Positions 10,177-20,399 of a stretch of DNA of 64,000 bases are shown one piece after another. Source of the DNA: Glutinoglossum americanum (Eukaryota; Ascomycota; Geoglossomycetes; Geoglossales; Geoglossaceae); NCBI GenBank assembly GCA_020080175.1, contig JAGHQL010000013.1:1-64000 (forward strand), written 5' to 3'. The position numbers and the translations under genes were made by a program. The stretch's first letter is position 1; each line of letters opens with the position of its first letter. Below the pieces are notes generated by a model. It made no database searches, had not been told where the DNA came from, and saw nothing but the letters and a program-made list of their open reading frames with translations.

Positions 10177-11041
10177 TCATTGTATACCGCCGCAGCCGTT
10201 TGCATTTTAACGCTTGTGTCTTGTACGGGGTTTGCTTATCCGTTGCATGTTTTGGTCGTTATTGAAGTAACAGACGATTTTTTTTTGGCTGCAAATATCA
10301 TTATGCTGCTTGGGGCCATCTTTAGTGGATGTGCAATATGATCAACAATCATGATGTATCTACTGCTCCCATATCTATGACTGTTATCGAGAGGCTACCA
10401 TTATGTCCCGTGACATTTGCTTTACTGTTTGCATGTTTGATCAAGCTGCTACTTCACATGCTTGCCGGTATCGAGCTACAACTCATCTTCACTTCATAGC
10501 TTTTGTCCAGAGCTTCCGCCAGCCTTTCCTTTTCAAACCCACTACAACCTAACCCTCATTTTTAACCTCCACTTTTTTCTAATACGAGGCACTGGTGTCA
10601 GTTCATTCTGATTCATCTAGGACTCAATTATTTCGCTGAGCTAGTTTGGTAAGTTCATTTCCCCTTCAGGCGTTAGATTTGTGCGCGATACGCGCTTAAC
10701 AGTAGCTTGGCTGAGGTTTCGATCTAGGAAAGCGCTATTACGGTTTGGTGCGCTCTTCTTCACTTGAACGTCAGTTTTTGTGCCTGGTACACGCTTGATT
10801 TCTGAAGTTAAGTAATGCTCTAGTATTCTGCCGGCGCTAACTAGCTAGCCTAGCTTTCAGACGCGATCAAAGCCAGGTGTTTTTCATCTGCACTACCCTT
10901 CGGTTGAGCCGGAAATATTTCTATAGGTAGGTTAAATCTTGATAAGTCTTATAACTTTGAACAACTGCATTGGTTTTACTAACTTTATTGAGTATGGTCT
11001 AGACATCAAGGGATAGGCTGCGAGACGCCAAATCACTCAAA
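10177..11041. other. Intergenic, no gene recognised
   Basis: The base composition is mixed, with several short T-runs and stop codons in all frames. A splice-like stretch (TTTTACTAAC then TTGAG) ends near 10992, so a 5' leader intron of the next gene is possible. No coding frame is supported. Confidence 0.4.
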
Positions 11042-11503
11042 ATGAGACTTTCATACTCCTGCAGTCCTGCGAGCTCCGCTGGGTCCGGTAGCACGACTGA
11101 TTCTAACCTCTCCGACGAGTATAGCCACTGCCTCAACCAAGACCCCGTTTTGACACAGCCGACCGTTCCGGCCAAAGCTCATGTACGCCAATTTCATGCC
11201 GAAAACCTCGACTTCGCAGGTTCTGATGCCGAACCCGACATTACCGCTCTTGGAACTGGTACTGCTGTCGAGGTTGGGCATTCTAGTCCCCGCAATAACG
11301 TGCACGTTCTTCCACCGGCAGGCGAAACCGACAACCCTAAGGCTGTCAAAAAAGAGCAAAAGGCTAAACGGAAACCATGTAAGGGAAAACATAGGGTTTC
11401 ACTTCCTATCAGCAATATCTACATCAGTAGCTCAGCTGGCGGTAGGGGTAGGGCCAAGGTTGGCGGCGCCGGAGTTCCGGTCGGAGCTTGTATTTTGATG
11501 TAG
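11042..11503 (+). CDS. Orphan ORF, 153 residues, ends in a CaaX box (CILM)
   Basis: The ATG lies in a good context (CTCAAAATG). The protein is hydrophilic, with a Ser-rich N-terminus (SCSPASSAGSGSTTDSN), an acidic middle and a basic cluster (AVKKEQKAKRKPCKGKHRV). It has a Gly-rich end, GGAGVPVGACILM, directly before the stop. CILM fits the CaaX consensus, and Met in the last place favours farnesyltransferase. No GTPase, Ykt6 or G-gamma features are present. A peptide-pheromone (a-factor-like) precursor would also end this way, but it is usually shorter and no repeat peptides are seen. The gene lies alone between the coiled-coil gene and eS8. Whether it is expressed is unknown, and chance occurrence of the motif is a real alternative. 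Confidence 0.4.
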   Translation: MRLSYSCSPASSAGSGSTTDSNLSDEYSHCLNQDPVLTQPTVPAKAHVRQFHAENLDFAGSDAEPDITALGTGTAVEVGHSSPRNNVHVLPPAGETDNPKAVKKEQKAKRKPCKGKHRVSLPISNIYISSSAGGRGRAKVGGAGVPVGACILM

Positions 11504-12396
11504 TGGCTCGGCGGATATCTCCATTCCACGGAAGTTCCATCATCGGCTTCGTTTATCCAGGGGATAACATGTTAACACACCTATCGCTGGCGATATGGTA
11601 CATTTGCAGTATCTTAATCTCGCTGGACGACTCGAACCATAGGAAGCTAGGACCCACTCTCTTGATACTGGATATCTGCAGGTTATTTTGTGAAGACAGA
11701 AGTGTTCTTCTGTTTTTCTTTTATCGTTCTACTTTGTGCTTTTATATTGTTTTTTTTGGCTGCAGGCATTTGGACAGGAACAGCTATGACCACAATGAGG
11801 ATCTCACCTCGATTTTCAATCATTCATAGAAACTAGTAGGCTTATGAAAAACATTCAACCCTCTTCATGATAGTCAGGTGACTCGCTTAGAAAGACAGTC
11901 CTGGGTAGGGCCCAACCCACAACCGAAATCGTTAATTGGGAAATTGAAAGTCGTACATTCATGAACAACGTCAACGTACGACACCTAAACCTACTGACCA
12001 CAACGTCTTCGCAAGTGTTGGGTCTGGTGAAGCTCGCTACGCGAATAGGTCAGTAGAGAGTCTGATTTCTTTCCCGCAGCCTTTTTTTTGTGGATATGAG
12101 ACTGGGTGGGATGGGGTTGAGGCACCCTTCGGCAATGAAGGGCGACTGGACGAGAACAAGTGGCAGTGAGCTTTCAAGAAGAATGATGTGCTCTGGGAAG
12201 ATCGCAGCTTTATAGCGAAGATTGCTTGAATATAAGGAGAGAGAGTCGAGCTGTGTTGGTCATATCACTCAAATACAACTATGTTATGGGCGCCTACAAC
12301 AACAAATTATCAGCTGGGCTCAGGTTTATGCTGGAAGAATTCAACTGATGTGGTCTGTGAATAGTTGTCTTCATCAACAACGCTTAAAGAGCAATC
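11504..12396. other. Upstream region of eS8, no gene recognised
   Basis: About 890 bp lie before the eS8 start. A T-rich stretch lies at 11690-11760. No ORF is convincing. The eS8 promoter and 5' leader should lie here, and a leader intron is possible. Confidence 0.4.
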
Positions 12397-13123
12397 ATGG
12401 GTATCTCGAGAGATTCAAGGTGAGTTCATTCAGCTGATAGCATGCTCCATTGGTACTGATCTAGTTGTAATAGGCACAAGCGGTCTGCTTCCGGTGCCAA
12501 GGTTGGTTGCTCAGATGGGTGTTTAAGGGTTCTTTACTAAACAAGATATCTAGCGTGCATTCTACCGTAAGAAGAGAGCCTTCGAAGCTGGTCGCCAGCC
12601 TGCCAACACTCGTATCGGGAACAAACGTATTCACCTTGTACGAACTCGAGGGGGCAACCGCAAATATCGTGCTCTTCGTCTTGACTCCGGCAACTTCGCA
12701 TGGGGCTCCGAGGGGGTAGCCAAGAAAGTCCGTGTTATTGCCGTGTCATTCCATCCTTCGAATAACGAACTTGTCAGAACCAATACCCTCACCAAATCCG
12801 CCGTGGTTCAAATCGATGCCGCACCCTTTAGGCAATGGTACGAAGCTCACTACGGTCAGCAACTGGGCCGGAAGCGACAACAGAAGGCTGCTGCCGCCGA
12901 TGCCGCCAAGGATGAGCCCGACAAGAAGAGCAAGTCAGTAGAGAAGAAATTGGCTGCGCGGTACGCTGCTAGTGGAAAGATCGAACAGGCACTTGAGAAG
13001 CAGTTCGAGGCAGGGCGTCTTTATGCTGTAGTTGCGTCGAGACCGGGGCAGAGCGGACGGGTAGATGGTTATATTCTGGAGGGCGAGGAGCTGGCTTTTT
13101 ACCAGAGAGCTATCCGGAAGTAG
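12397..13123 (+). CDS. RPS8: 40S ribosomal protein eS8
   Basis: Exons are 12397-12419, 12474-12501 and 12554-13123. Introns are GTGAGT...ATAG (54 bp) and GTTGGT...CTAG (52 bp), and the phases agree. The product is 206 residues. It starts MGISRDSRHKRSASGAK, continues RAFYRKKRAFEAGRQPANT, then NKRIHLVRTRGGNRKYRALR, the hallmark of eS8, which continues into LDSGNFAWGSEG. A Lys/Ala-rich insert (KRQQKAAAADAAKDEPDKKS) comes before the C-terminal EGEELAFYQRAIRK, as in other fungal eS8 proteins. It is a structural protein of the small cytosolic ribosomal subunit. Two very short first exons followed by one long exon are typical of ribosomal protein genes in filamentous fungi. Confidence 0.95.
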
Positions 13124-13572
13124 TGTTGCTATTGGGGGTGCTGTGGTCATGTACCGTCGTGGAACGAATGATGGAAGGCGTCTAGACTTGCCGGGCTGTT
13201 AAGGGCTTGTGCAGTGAGGTTGGGCTGCTAAGGGAAAGGAAAAGGCCTCCATATCGAGGCTGCTTGTTTCCGCCATGTACCCAAAATGAGGCAGTTTTAA
13301 AATAAACCTAGGTTTTCTGACCTTCAAGGTGGGCGCCTAGTTTTGAGGCTTTGAGTCAGTGATAGAATAGGACTTATAGCAGGCTGCAAAAATGTATGAA
13401 ATGATTAGCGTGTGGCTTCATCGCACCAGCTCCACAAGCTCATGCAGACAGCTATTTGGTTGTTCTGACACTTTCATGACTTCCAGTGGGTGAACCGGAG
13501 ATCACTAATACACCGGATTCCGCGACCAATCGTTCGTGCGCTTATCGATAGAGATAGCAAACTCTCCACGCA
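13124..13572. other. Spacer between eS8 and the phosphoesterase gene
   Basis: The stretch contains the eS8 3' flank and the promoter of the next gene. AATAAA occurs near 13300 and may serve as the eS8 poly(A) signal. No gene is seen. Confidence 0.4.
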
Positions 13573-14727
13573 ATGGACACCACATCCGCAATTGCAACAT
13601 CCAGTACCGTCACAACCCGCTTCCTCATCCTCTCTGACACGCATACAGCCACACCTGCCCCCCACACCTTCACCTCCCTTGCCTTCCGCCTTCCCCTACC
13701 CCGCGTGGATGTCCTCCTCCATGCCGGCGACCTGACAATGAGCGGGAGGCTCGCCGAGTACTCCAGCGTAATCTCCTTTCTTGCTAGTACGCCCGCGGAG
13801 CTCAAGCTCGTCATCGCAGGGAATCATGATATGACGCTAGACGCTGAGTACTATGAGAAGAATCGAGAGCGACAGAGGCTAGGGGGAGAGGGGGATGCCG
13901 CGGAAGCGAAGAAAATGTGGACTGGAGAGGCAGCGCAGAAGGCGGGGATTGTGTATCTGGAGGAGGGAATACGGACGTTTACACTCATGAATGGGGCACG
14001 GTTCACGGTATGTCCTATATCGCCGCCGCTCGCGGTATCCGCAAGCTCGCTGCTAACGAATATGTCGGCGACATCACAGATATATACTTCCCCTTACCAA
14101 CCCGAATTTCTAAACTGGGCCTTCAACTACCCCCACGACCAAGACCGCTTCAACCCGCCGTCTCCAAACCACCCAAACCCCCACCCCCCAGCAATAACCC
14201 CGATTCCCTCCTTTCCCACCATTGACATAGTCATGACGCACGGCCCACCCTACAACATCCTCGACGAAACAAATAGAGACATCAACGTTGGATGCCCGCA
14301 CCTCCTACGGGCTGTGTCGCGAGCGAGGCCACGTCTACATTGCTTCGGGCATATCCATGAAGGGTGGGGCGCGGAGCGGGTGCGGTGGGAGGAGCCTAAG
14401 GAGGGAGAAGCGGGATGTGTGGAGGGGGAATGGAAAATTGGCGACGAGACACTGTGGGGGGAGAAGAGGGAGGAGACGAGCGAGGAGGCACTGAGGGAAG
14501 GAGCTGCGTGTTGGAACCTGGGGAAGGAGAGTGAGAAGCCTTTGGAGTGGGGTCGGGAGACGCTGTTTGTGAATGCGAGTGTGATGACGAGGAGATATCG
14601 ACCGAACCAGCCGCCTTGGAGGATAGATCTAGAACTACCGCTTGCAGGGCAGGTTGAAGCAGAATCCGGTCTAGGGGAGAACGCGAGAGAGAGAGAGATC
14701 GTAGGTCGATATCGCACGGTGACCTGA
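13573..14727 (+). CDS. Calcineurin-like metallophosphoesterase, 2 exons
   Basis: The metal-binding motifs appear in order: LILSDTHT, LLHAGDLT, IAGNHDMT, VMTHGPPYN and CFGHIHEGWG. They match the class III/MPPED-type metallophosphoesterases with a two-metal site. The frame is open from 13573 to 14727 (384 codons), but 14008-14079 looks like a 72-bp in-frame intron (GTATGT...CTAAC...ATCACAG). Removing it gives GARFTIYTSPYQPEFLNWAF, the usual family sequence, in 360 residues. The C-terminal part has a Glu-rich insert (GEAGCVEGEWKIGDETLWG) and ends near residues that follow NASVMTRRYRPNQPPW. No signal peptide is evident. The substrate is unknown; related proteins act on phosphodiesters in vitro. 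Confidence 0.88.
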   Translation: MDTTSAIATSSTVTTRFLILSDTHTATPAPHTFTSLAFRLPLPRVDVLLHAGDLTMSGRLAEYSSVISFLASTPAELKLVIAGNHDMTLDAEYYEKNRERQRLGGEGDAAEAKKMWTGEAAQKAGIVYLEEGIRTFTLMNGARFTVCPISPPLAVSASSLLTNMSATSQIYTSPYQPEFLNWAFNYPHDQDRFNPPSPNHPNPHPPAITPIPSFPTIDIVMTHGPPYNILDETNRDINVGCPHLLRAVSRARPRLHCFGHIHEGWGAERVRWEEPKEGEAGCVEGEWKIGDETLWGEKREETSEEALREGAACWNLGKESEKPLEWGRETLFVNASVMTRRYRPNQPPWRIDLELPLAGQVEAESGLGENAREREIVGRYRTVT

Positions 14728-14902
14728 TTACAACACTTCATTGTTCTGCTGTTTGGTAGATCGAAGGGAACCGCTGTATCTCCTAGGCATTGGACGATTA
14801 GGGAACCCTAATACACTAATCGGAGAATCGTCTTGTCATCTATTTCTATCTATCTAAGGATTGGTGCCATGGCTAGAGAAAAAGGAACAAGACATTTTCT
14901 AA

Positions 14903-17900
14903 TCACACCTCCACGTTCTCAAAATGAAACGTTGGGGTACCAGGCACGGCTGCGTCAGCCGATGGTGGTAATCCATCAACGCTTCTCCCTTCCCTCCCCT
15001 CACCATTCACTGAGATTCCGCTTTTCCCACCTTCCTCAACAAGGATAATCTCCACAATGCTGCAGCCCGTAGTCTTTTTCAATCCAGCCACCATATCCTT
15101 CAAGGTCTCCGCCTCGTCAAAAGCGAGTTTCCTATCGAATACGGTTTCTGCTGCTTCCTTATTTAATAGCCTCCGTTTCAAGCCCTGAACAAAAGGCATT
15201 GCCTTCTTCATTTCGCCTAATTTTGCGACCTTAGAGTTGAGTTCCTTTTCATTGACGTTGAGGTGGGTTGCGTCGAAGACCTCCCGGACAAGATCAATAT
15301 ACTTCTCCTGCCAGGCTGGATACCTTGAGGCAGCGAAGATCGTGAGCCTCTTTGGCTTCCTCGGATCGAAGGCGACGTTCTTTCCTTTGTCTTTTTTCTT
15401 TTGCTGCGCGGCTTCGGCGGATGTGATGTTGGAGCTAATAACTTTGACATACTCACGGGCAGCAGAGAGGGAGGCAATAGGAGCTGGGACCTCAGGGAAA
15501 AGTTCATTTTGGATAGTTGAAGGCTTTGGCCATGTCAGACCAACTTCCATCGAGAGTTTCAAACAAGACTGAAGTCAGAGGCAGGGGGGGTTTAGGTTAT
15601 TAGCTTACTTTATTTAGAACTTCGAGCCATATATACTCCGCCCAGTGAGGCGCAATGGGAGTGAGAAGGAGAGCTTGAAGCTCGATATACTGGAGCACTA
15701 GATCGCGGTGCATTCCAATACCAGCTGCAGTAGTCACTTCACGGTAAAAGTCCCGCGCTCCTAGAAAGTCATATAGAGCGGACTTCAGTGCGAGCTTGTA
15801 CATTGTCCTGGTGCCGTTAGATTTGGTTAGAAATATCGGACGTAGACCGCTTACGCTTTATAATTTCGTCTAGCTTCATGCACAATACCTGCCATCTCAT
15901 TCTCGAATAGCCTGTCCCAGAATCCATCTTTGGGGCCGGAGCGTAAGGTGGCCGGGTCCTTGGCCATTTCTTCACACCAGTCTTTCAAAGTATAGAGCCT
16001 CAAGATTGTGCTATTCGCTACGCTCTCTTCGAAATTAGCATCCTCAACGCCATCTCCCGCATCCGCAAGCGCTACCCTGCTTGCATCCGCACCGTACTTC
16101 TTTACTATCTCATCGAGGGTCAAGAAATTTCCAGTGTGTTTGCTCATCTTTTCACCATTGAGCATAAGATGCCCGTTGGCGCGGATGCTTCGTGGCCAAT
16201 TCTCTGGTGGAAGAAGGGCAACGTGAATGTAGAGGAAAAAAGTGAGATGGTTGGGGACGAGATCCTTCCCTGAAACGCGTATATCGAGTGGATACCAGTA
16301 CTCAAATTCGCGTCTCATAGAAGCGAGTACTTCCTTGTTGATGCCGCTCCCCTCAATCACGTCTTCACTGAGTTCTCTCCTAGTGAAGACATAATCCCAT
16401 ACCTCATCGGTCATCTGTTTTGGTTTGACTTCCGCAAGGCCGGGCTCCTTGCCAAATATGTCTTTATGGAGATAGTGAGCAATTGTGTAGTATGCCATAT
16501 AGATAGTACTGTCACTAAGGCTCTCAACTAAGAAGTGAGGATCCCATGGCAATTTAGAGCCAAGCCCGTAAGTGCGAGCGCAAGCCCACTGGTTCAACCA
16601 GTTGAGAACACCTTCGAACTGATGCTTTGTCTCTGATGTGTATGTTTCCAAGCCATTTTCCAGCCAGCCCAGTGTCTGTTTCCGCCATGTATCTTCGCCG
16701 TAATCGAGATACCACTGATCCATGAGCGCCACGACACAGCTATCCCCAGAGCGACTAATAACCGATTTCTCCGGCTCCGAGTATGCGAAGGCCTCGCCAT
16801 TGTCAATCAACTGTTTTCGCACTTTGGGTTTTGCGTCTTCGACCTTCTCGCCCTTGAAGTCTCCGACCATGATAACACCTTGGTAATAGCCTTCCTTGTA
16901 TACCAGTTCCTTAGCCTCTGCTAGGAGTTTGACATCCCTTGGGGAGTTGATTTTAAGCTTTTTGACGATAAACGGCGCCGCTAGGTCGCCGTATGACGGT
17001 GTTTTTATGATAGGAATAATTTCCAACCCTGCCCATTCCTTCTTGATACCATAGTATTCTGCCTTCTTTGACAAATCCATTACAGTAGCGTAGTCATCTG
17101 GGCTGTCTGAAGGCACTGATGTTACCACACCTGTTCCTTTGGTCGCAAGAACGGTCTCCATAGGCAGGATCCGTACTCCATCCTTGTGAGCAGAAAGCGG
17201 AGCATTAACTAAAGTGCCAATGACCGATGAGCCAGGAAGATCCATGACCTTCGGAAACTTGCCGTTTTCGGCGAACACTCCTTGATATGCCATATTTCTT
17301 GCAGCCCTCTCCGTAATAATGAAGTAGTCCCTGTCCGAAACCTGGTAGACACCATAAACAATCTTTGGTCCAACAAAGCAGCATGTCTGACCGTACATCG
17401 TTTCTGGTCTCATGGTTGCTGGCACAAAGTAGATGTTGGCATCGTCAGGCACGTTTCCCTTGATGAGTTTCTCGGCCTCAGGTGCCCACTCTTTGACTTT
17501 CAGTTTCAAGGCTAGGTATTCCTGTGGCCCCACCCCCTCCCCTTCGCTCCTGTCATGATCCATACAGGGCTGACCATCTTTTGGTGAGTATATCGTGTAT
17601 CTCTCTCCGAATTTAATTTTCTTCAGTTCCTTCAAGCGGTTCATTTGCCATCTTACAAATGCATCGTAGTATAGATTAGCGTCAGTAGTTACAAAGGACC
17701 GCCGCCAGTCTATCCTCGCACCAAAGTTGGTAAGGTCTCGCTGGCAGAGAGGGGGGAAGAATGTTAACCAGTACTGTGGGTCGGCAAATCTGTGAATCTC
17801 GTTCTGGGGTATGCCAAGAGAAAGCATGATTTGGAATTGATACTTTGCCTTTACAGCCTTTGCCGCAGCCTTTCCTTTCTTTGCTGTAAATTTTGTAACA

Positions 17901-18510
17901 TCATCTCGTTTTTGTGCTTGTGCTGGGGGGGCAGTTCCAGCACTATTTCCTTCACCCTTTCCATCTTCTTCGATGAGTCCATCCATAGGGCAACGTTCGA
18001 ACTCTAGACCAAACATCTCTATCTCTCTAACAAGCTTGTCCGCGCAAGCTTTGATCGGCATACCAGTACAATGGAAGCCCAGAGGGAAGAGAGATCTTTT
18101 GCCCTCCATCCTAGCAAATCCAGTTGCGAACTCGACTTTACTGAAGGTAAAGGTATGACCGGCATGGAGAGTGCCATTCATGTACGGATATGCCATAGTG
18201 CCAAAGAATTTTGGGTACCGGGAGCGGAGCTCTGCCGGAGAGAGAGATCCCATAGGCACGTCTGACGTGGGAGGGGCGTTTGGCTGGAAAATCTTGGATT
18301 TGGCCCAAATTGCTTGGTATTTCTTTTCTATTGCGATAAGGGTATCTCGTTTTTCGGTCTATACATCAAGCACAGCAACGTTAGTTGTCAAAAAATTCTA
18401 AACGCTCGATTTGGGGGTGTCGGCGGTGTACTTGCATTCTCAAGCTTAAAGGTATTTTTAGAGCTATCATTCGGATCGACCGCACTCGAGGCAGCTGCTA
18501 TTGCCGCCAT
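14903..18510 (-). CDS. Cytosolic leucyl-tRNA synthetase
   Basis: There are four exons: 18510-18436, 18358-15855, 15807-15609 and 15523-14903, giving about 1132 residues. The first intron uses a GC donor (GCAAGT) with a TATAG acceptor, and this gives the conserved KLENTEKRDTLIAIEKKYQ. Class I motifs are NGTLHAGHTF (HIGH type, about residue 90) and GEKMSKHTGNF (KMSKS type, about residue 761). The CP1 editing domain shows TGVVTSVPSDSPDDYA. The C-terminal part has the anticodon-binding region (KLALKSALYDF, LTPIAPHWAEYIW), then a eukaryote-type extension. It charges tRNA-Leu in the cytosol. The last intron has two in-frame acceptors 45 nt apart; the one at 15523 fits the family better (NK then PSTIQN). 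The gene is head to head with the small membrane protein gene, with 213 bp between starts. Confidence 0.95.
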
Positions 18511-18723
18511 CTTTGCGTAAAATTCCCCGGTAAGAAACGCTTCCGCTCGGACTGGACTTTTATCTTGTTCTTGTCGACAGTCTGAATCAACAAACTTCGT
18601 GGGGTAGTAGTGCCTTGGCGCCCGAATTGAAAAATTCGGCTGTCTATGTATTTAGGGCTCCGAGCATCAAAACGCTGCCACTAAGACTACGTAAACCTAC
18701 AGGCGTTACGGCCACCCCAAACC
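18511..18723. promoter_or_regulatory. Short bidirectional promoter (LeuRS / membrane protein)
   Basis: Only 213 bp lie between two divergent ATGs, so both promoters and both leaders must fit here or overlap. A short T-rich stretch lies near 18555-18575. No specific factor site is claimed. Confidence 0.5.
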
Positions 18724-19243
18724 ATGTTATCAACGGCTATTCGGCGCGCAGCAGCGTCTCGACAGACAGCTATCTTCAACATCTATAAAAACCCCTATAA
18801 AGCTAAGAAGCCTTGGCCACCTGATTTTAGCAAGCTCTCACCAAAACACCAATTCCGACTAGAGCGTCGTTACAGGAGACGGGCCAAGCTGAAATGGGCG
18901 CGGCCAAGATGGACTAAGGCGGTGAAATTGGCGCAATGGAGTTGTGCGACCTGTGGGACTCCCCATCGGATGGTGTTTAGACAATGCATGAATAGTGTGA
19001 CTAACGCCGCCTCCAGTTGCATTGTTGTATGGGGTCTTATTTATGGACTGGGGAAGAGAGGATACCCTATTCAAACCGGTTTGTCTTGTCGATATTGATT
19101 TGGTATGGCAGATGTTGACATGACCTTAGATTCGCGAATGGTTCCATGGTGGACTGAACTCTTTTTGGACTACCAGTACACAACGTTCTAGGCACCATAC
19201 TGGCTTGGGCAATGCTGAACACTCGGACACGGCGCCACGGTGA
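18724..19243 (+). CDS. Small single-pass membrane protein, probably mitochondrial
   Basis: Exons are 18724-18940, 19017-19078 and 19130-19243, giving about 130 residues. Introns are 76 bp (phase 1, acceptor CTCCAG) and 51 bp (phase 0, acceptor CTTAG). The N-terminus MLSTAIRRAAASRQTAIFN resembles a mitochondrial presequence. A very basic block follows (FSKLSPKHQFRLERRYRRRA). Next is one membrane segment, KLAQWIALLYGVLFMDWG, then an IREWFHGGLNSFW tail. I recall fungal proteins with the same order (basic block, YxVLFMxWG, FxGIRxWFW), all uncharacterised. No enzyme motif is seen, so an assembly or structural role in the inner membrane is inference only. Confidence 0.72.
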
Positions 19244-19719
19244 GCGTTTGATAGAATACAAACTGTAATGTTTGGGGCGTTGTCTGGCGTGTTCAAGGTG
19301 TATTCATATATATATAGGGAGGTTATTGTAAACAACGCGTGATTCCTATATCCAGCTTTACGCCTTCCTCCAAGCTCCAAGCTAGTCTTACAGCAAAGAA
19401 TGCCCCCCATGTGTTTGAGGAGTAGAATCATCCGTGATAGGGTAGGGTGCGTCTATTTCGCCTCCTTCTGCTTCGACTACTTCCGCTGTATCTAAGATTA
19501 GCAATTGACACTTTAAGGGTGTCAGATATCGAAAAGGGTCTTGTGGACTTAGGCATCTTACGTTGTAGTAAATCGTTGAGCTTCTATGAGTGCTTCCTGT
19601 TTCTTTTCCCGAATACTTTGAAGATGTCGTTGACTTGTTTCAACATCATCAATGAACCGGGTATGTTCTCGTTCCTAGCCGGATCCTTAACTATGAGTTC
19701 CGCTCCGACATTCAAATGC
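19244..19719. other. Convergent spacer, no gene
   Basis: A short AT repeat (ATATATATAT) lies near 19308-19317, and CT-rich and poly-pyrimidine stretches follow. No coding frame is convincing between the stop of the small membrane protein gene and the stop of CTF8. Confidence 0.4.
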
Positions 19720-20178
19720 TCAGCTGCCAACGGGTTCTGGCCGCTGCGAGAACAATATCTTCCATCTCACAATCTCTACGATCTCCAGCTCTTCAGCCTC
19801 ACCCAGTACTGTAACCCCTTGGGAGTACTCTTTCCGTCTGATAACAGCTGTGGGATTGGGCAGCTTTCTGACCTCTCCAGTAAGACGTTGGTGCTTCCCA
19901 ACGTACAAATAAACACGCTTCATCCAAGCCGTGTTTTCTGGCGGATTTGTGGACGAGTGATCTGGAAACACGAGACGGCCTATTGGCGTCTCTAGAGAGG
20001 CCGCATTGAGATGTTCGTCCGACGTGTCCGATAGGTTAATCGGAGGTAGGTTAATTGTTCCCTGGAGTTCGAGGAGTGCCAGACCGGAAGGAGTCTGTAG
20101 AAGTTGCGGAAGAGGGTTGGCAGGACTTACGAAACCGCCCCGTCCTTTTACAGGTGGATGTAATGGAACTGATGGCAT
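19720..20178 (-). CDS. CTF8: Ctf8, subunit of the alternative clamp loader
   Basis: This is a single-exon gene of 152 residues. Conserved Ctf8 features are LQTPSGLALLELQGTINLP, then IGRLVFPD, WMKRVYLYVGKHQRLTGEV, KLPNPTAVIRRK and the C-terminal LEIVEIVRWKILFSQRPEPV. Ctf8 with Ctf18 and Dcc1 forms a replication factor C-like complex that loads and unloads PCNA and supports sister chromatid cohesion. The protein ends at PEPVGS, as in relatives. It is head to head with eS6, with 221 bp between start codons. Confidence 0.9.
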   Translation of the reverse strand: MPSVPLHPPVKGRGGFVSPANPLPQLLQTPSGLALLELQGTINLPPINLSDTSDEHLNAASLETPIGRLVFPDHSSTNPPENTAWMKRVYLYVGKHQRLTGEVRKLPNPTAVIRRKEYSQGVTVLGEAEELEIVEIVRWKILFSQRPEPVGS

Positions 20179-20399
20179 GGCGGTGGGGCGCGTACTAACA
20201 ATTTGTTTTCGAGGCTGTCCTCGTCAGTATGTCGAAGGTGAGGGTCACGTGCGAGTCGTTAGGAACGAGAATACTCGGTTAGGGTAAACCCCAAAGCAGT
20301 CCCAGCCGCTAATTGGATATCGTGCCATTTACTCTTCTGCTATCCAAAGACGACATCAACAACAACGCTTCTCGACGAGCCAATCCCCACGAGAGCAAG
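20179..20399. promoter_or_regulatory. Bidirectional promoter (CTF8 / eS6)
   Basis: Two divergent ATGs are 221 bp apart, one for a cell-cycle protein and one for a highly expressed ribosomal protein. Both promoters must lie here or inside the genes. No motif is assigned. Confidence 0.45.

Noticed and set aside
10790-10840. Stretch resembling part of a 5S rRNA (TGAAGTTAAGTAATGCTC)
   Set aside because: Only about 18 bases look similar, and the flanks do not pair or match fungal 5S ends.
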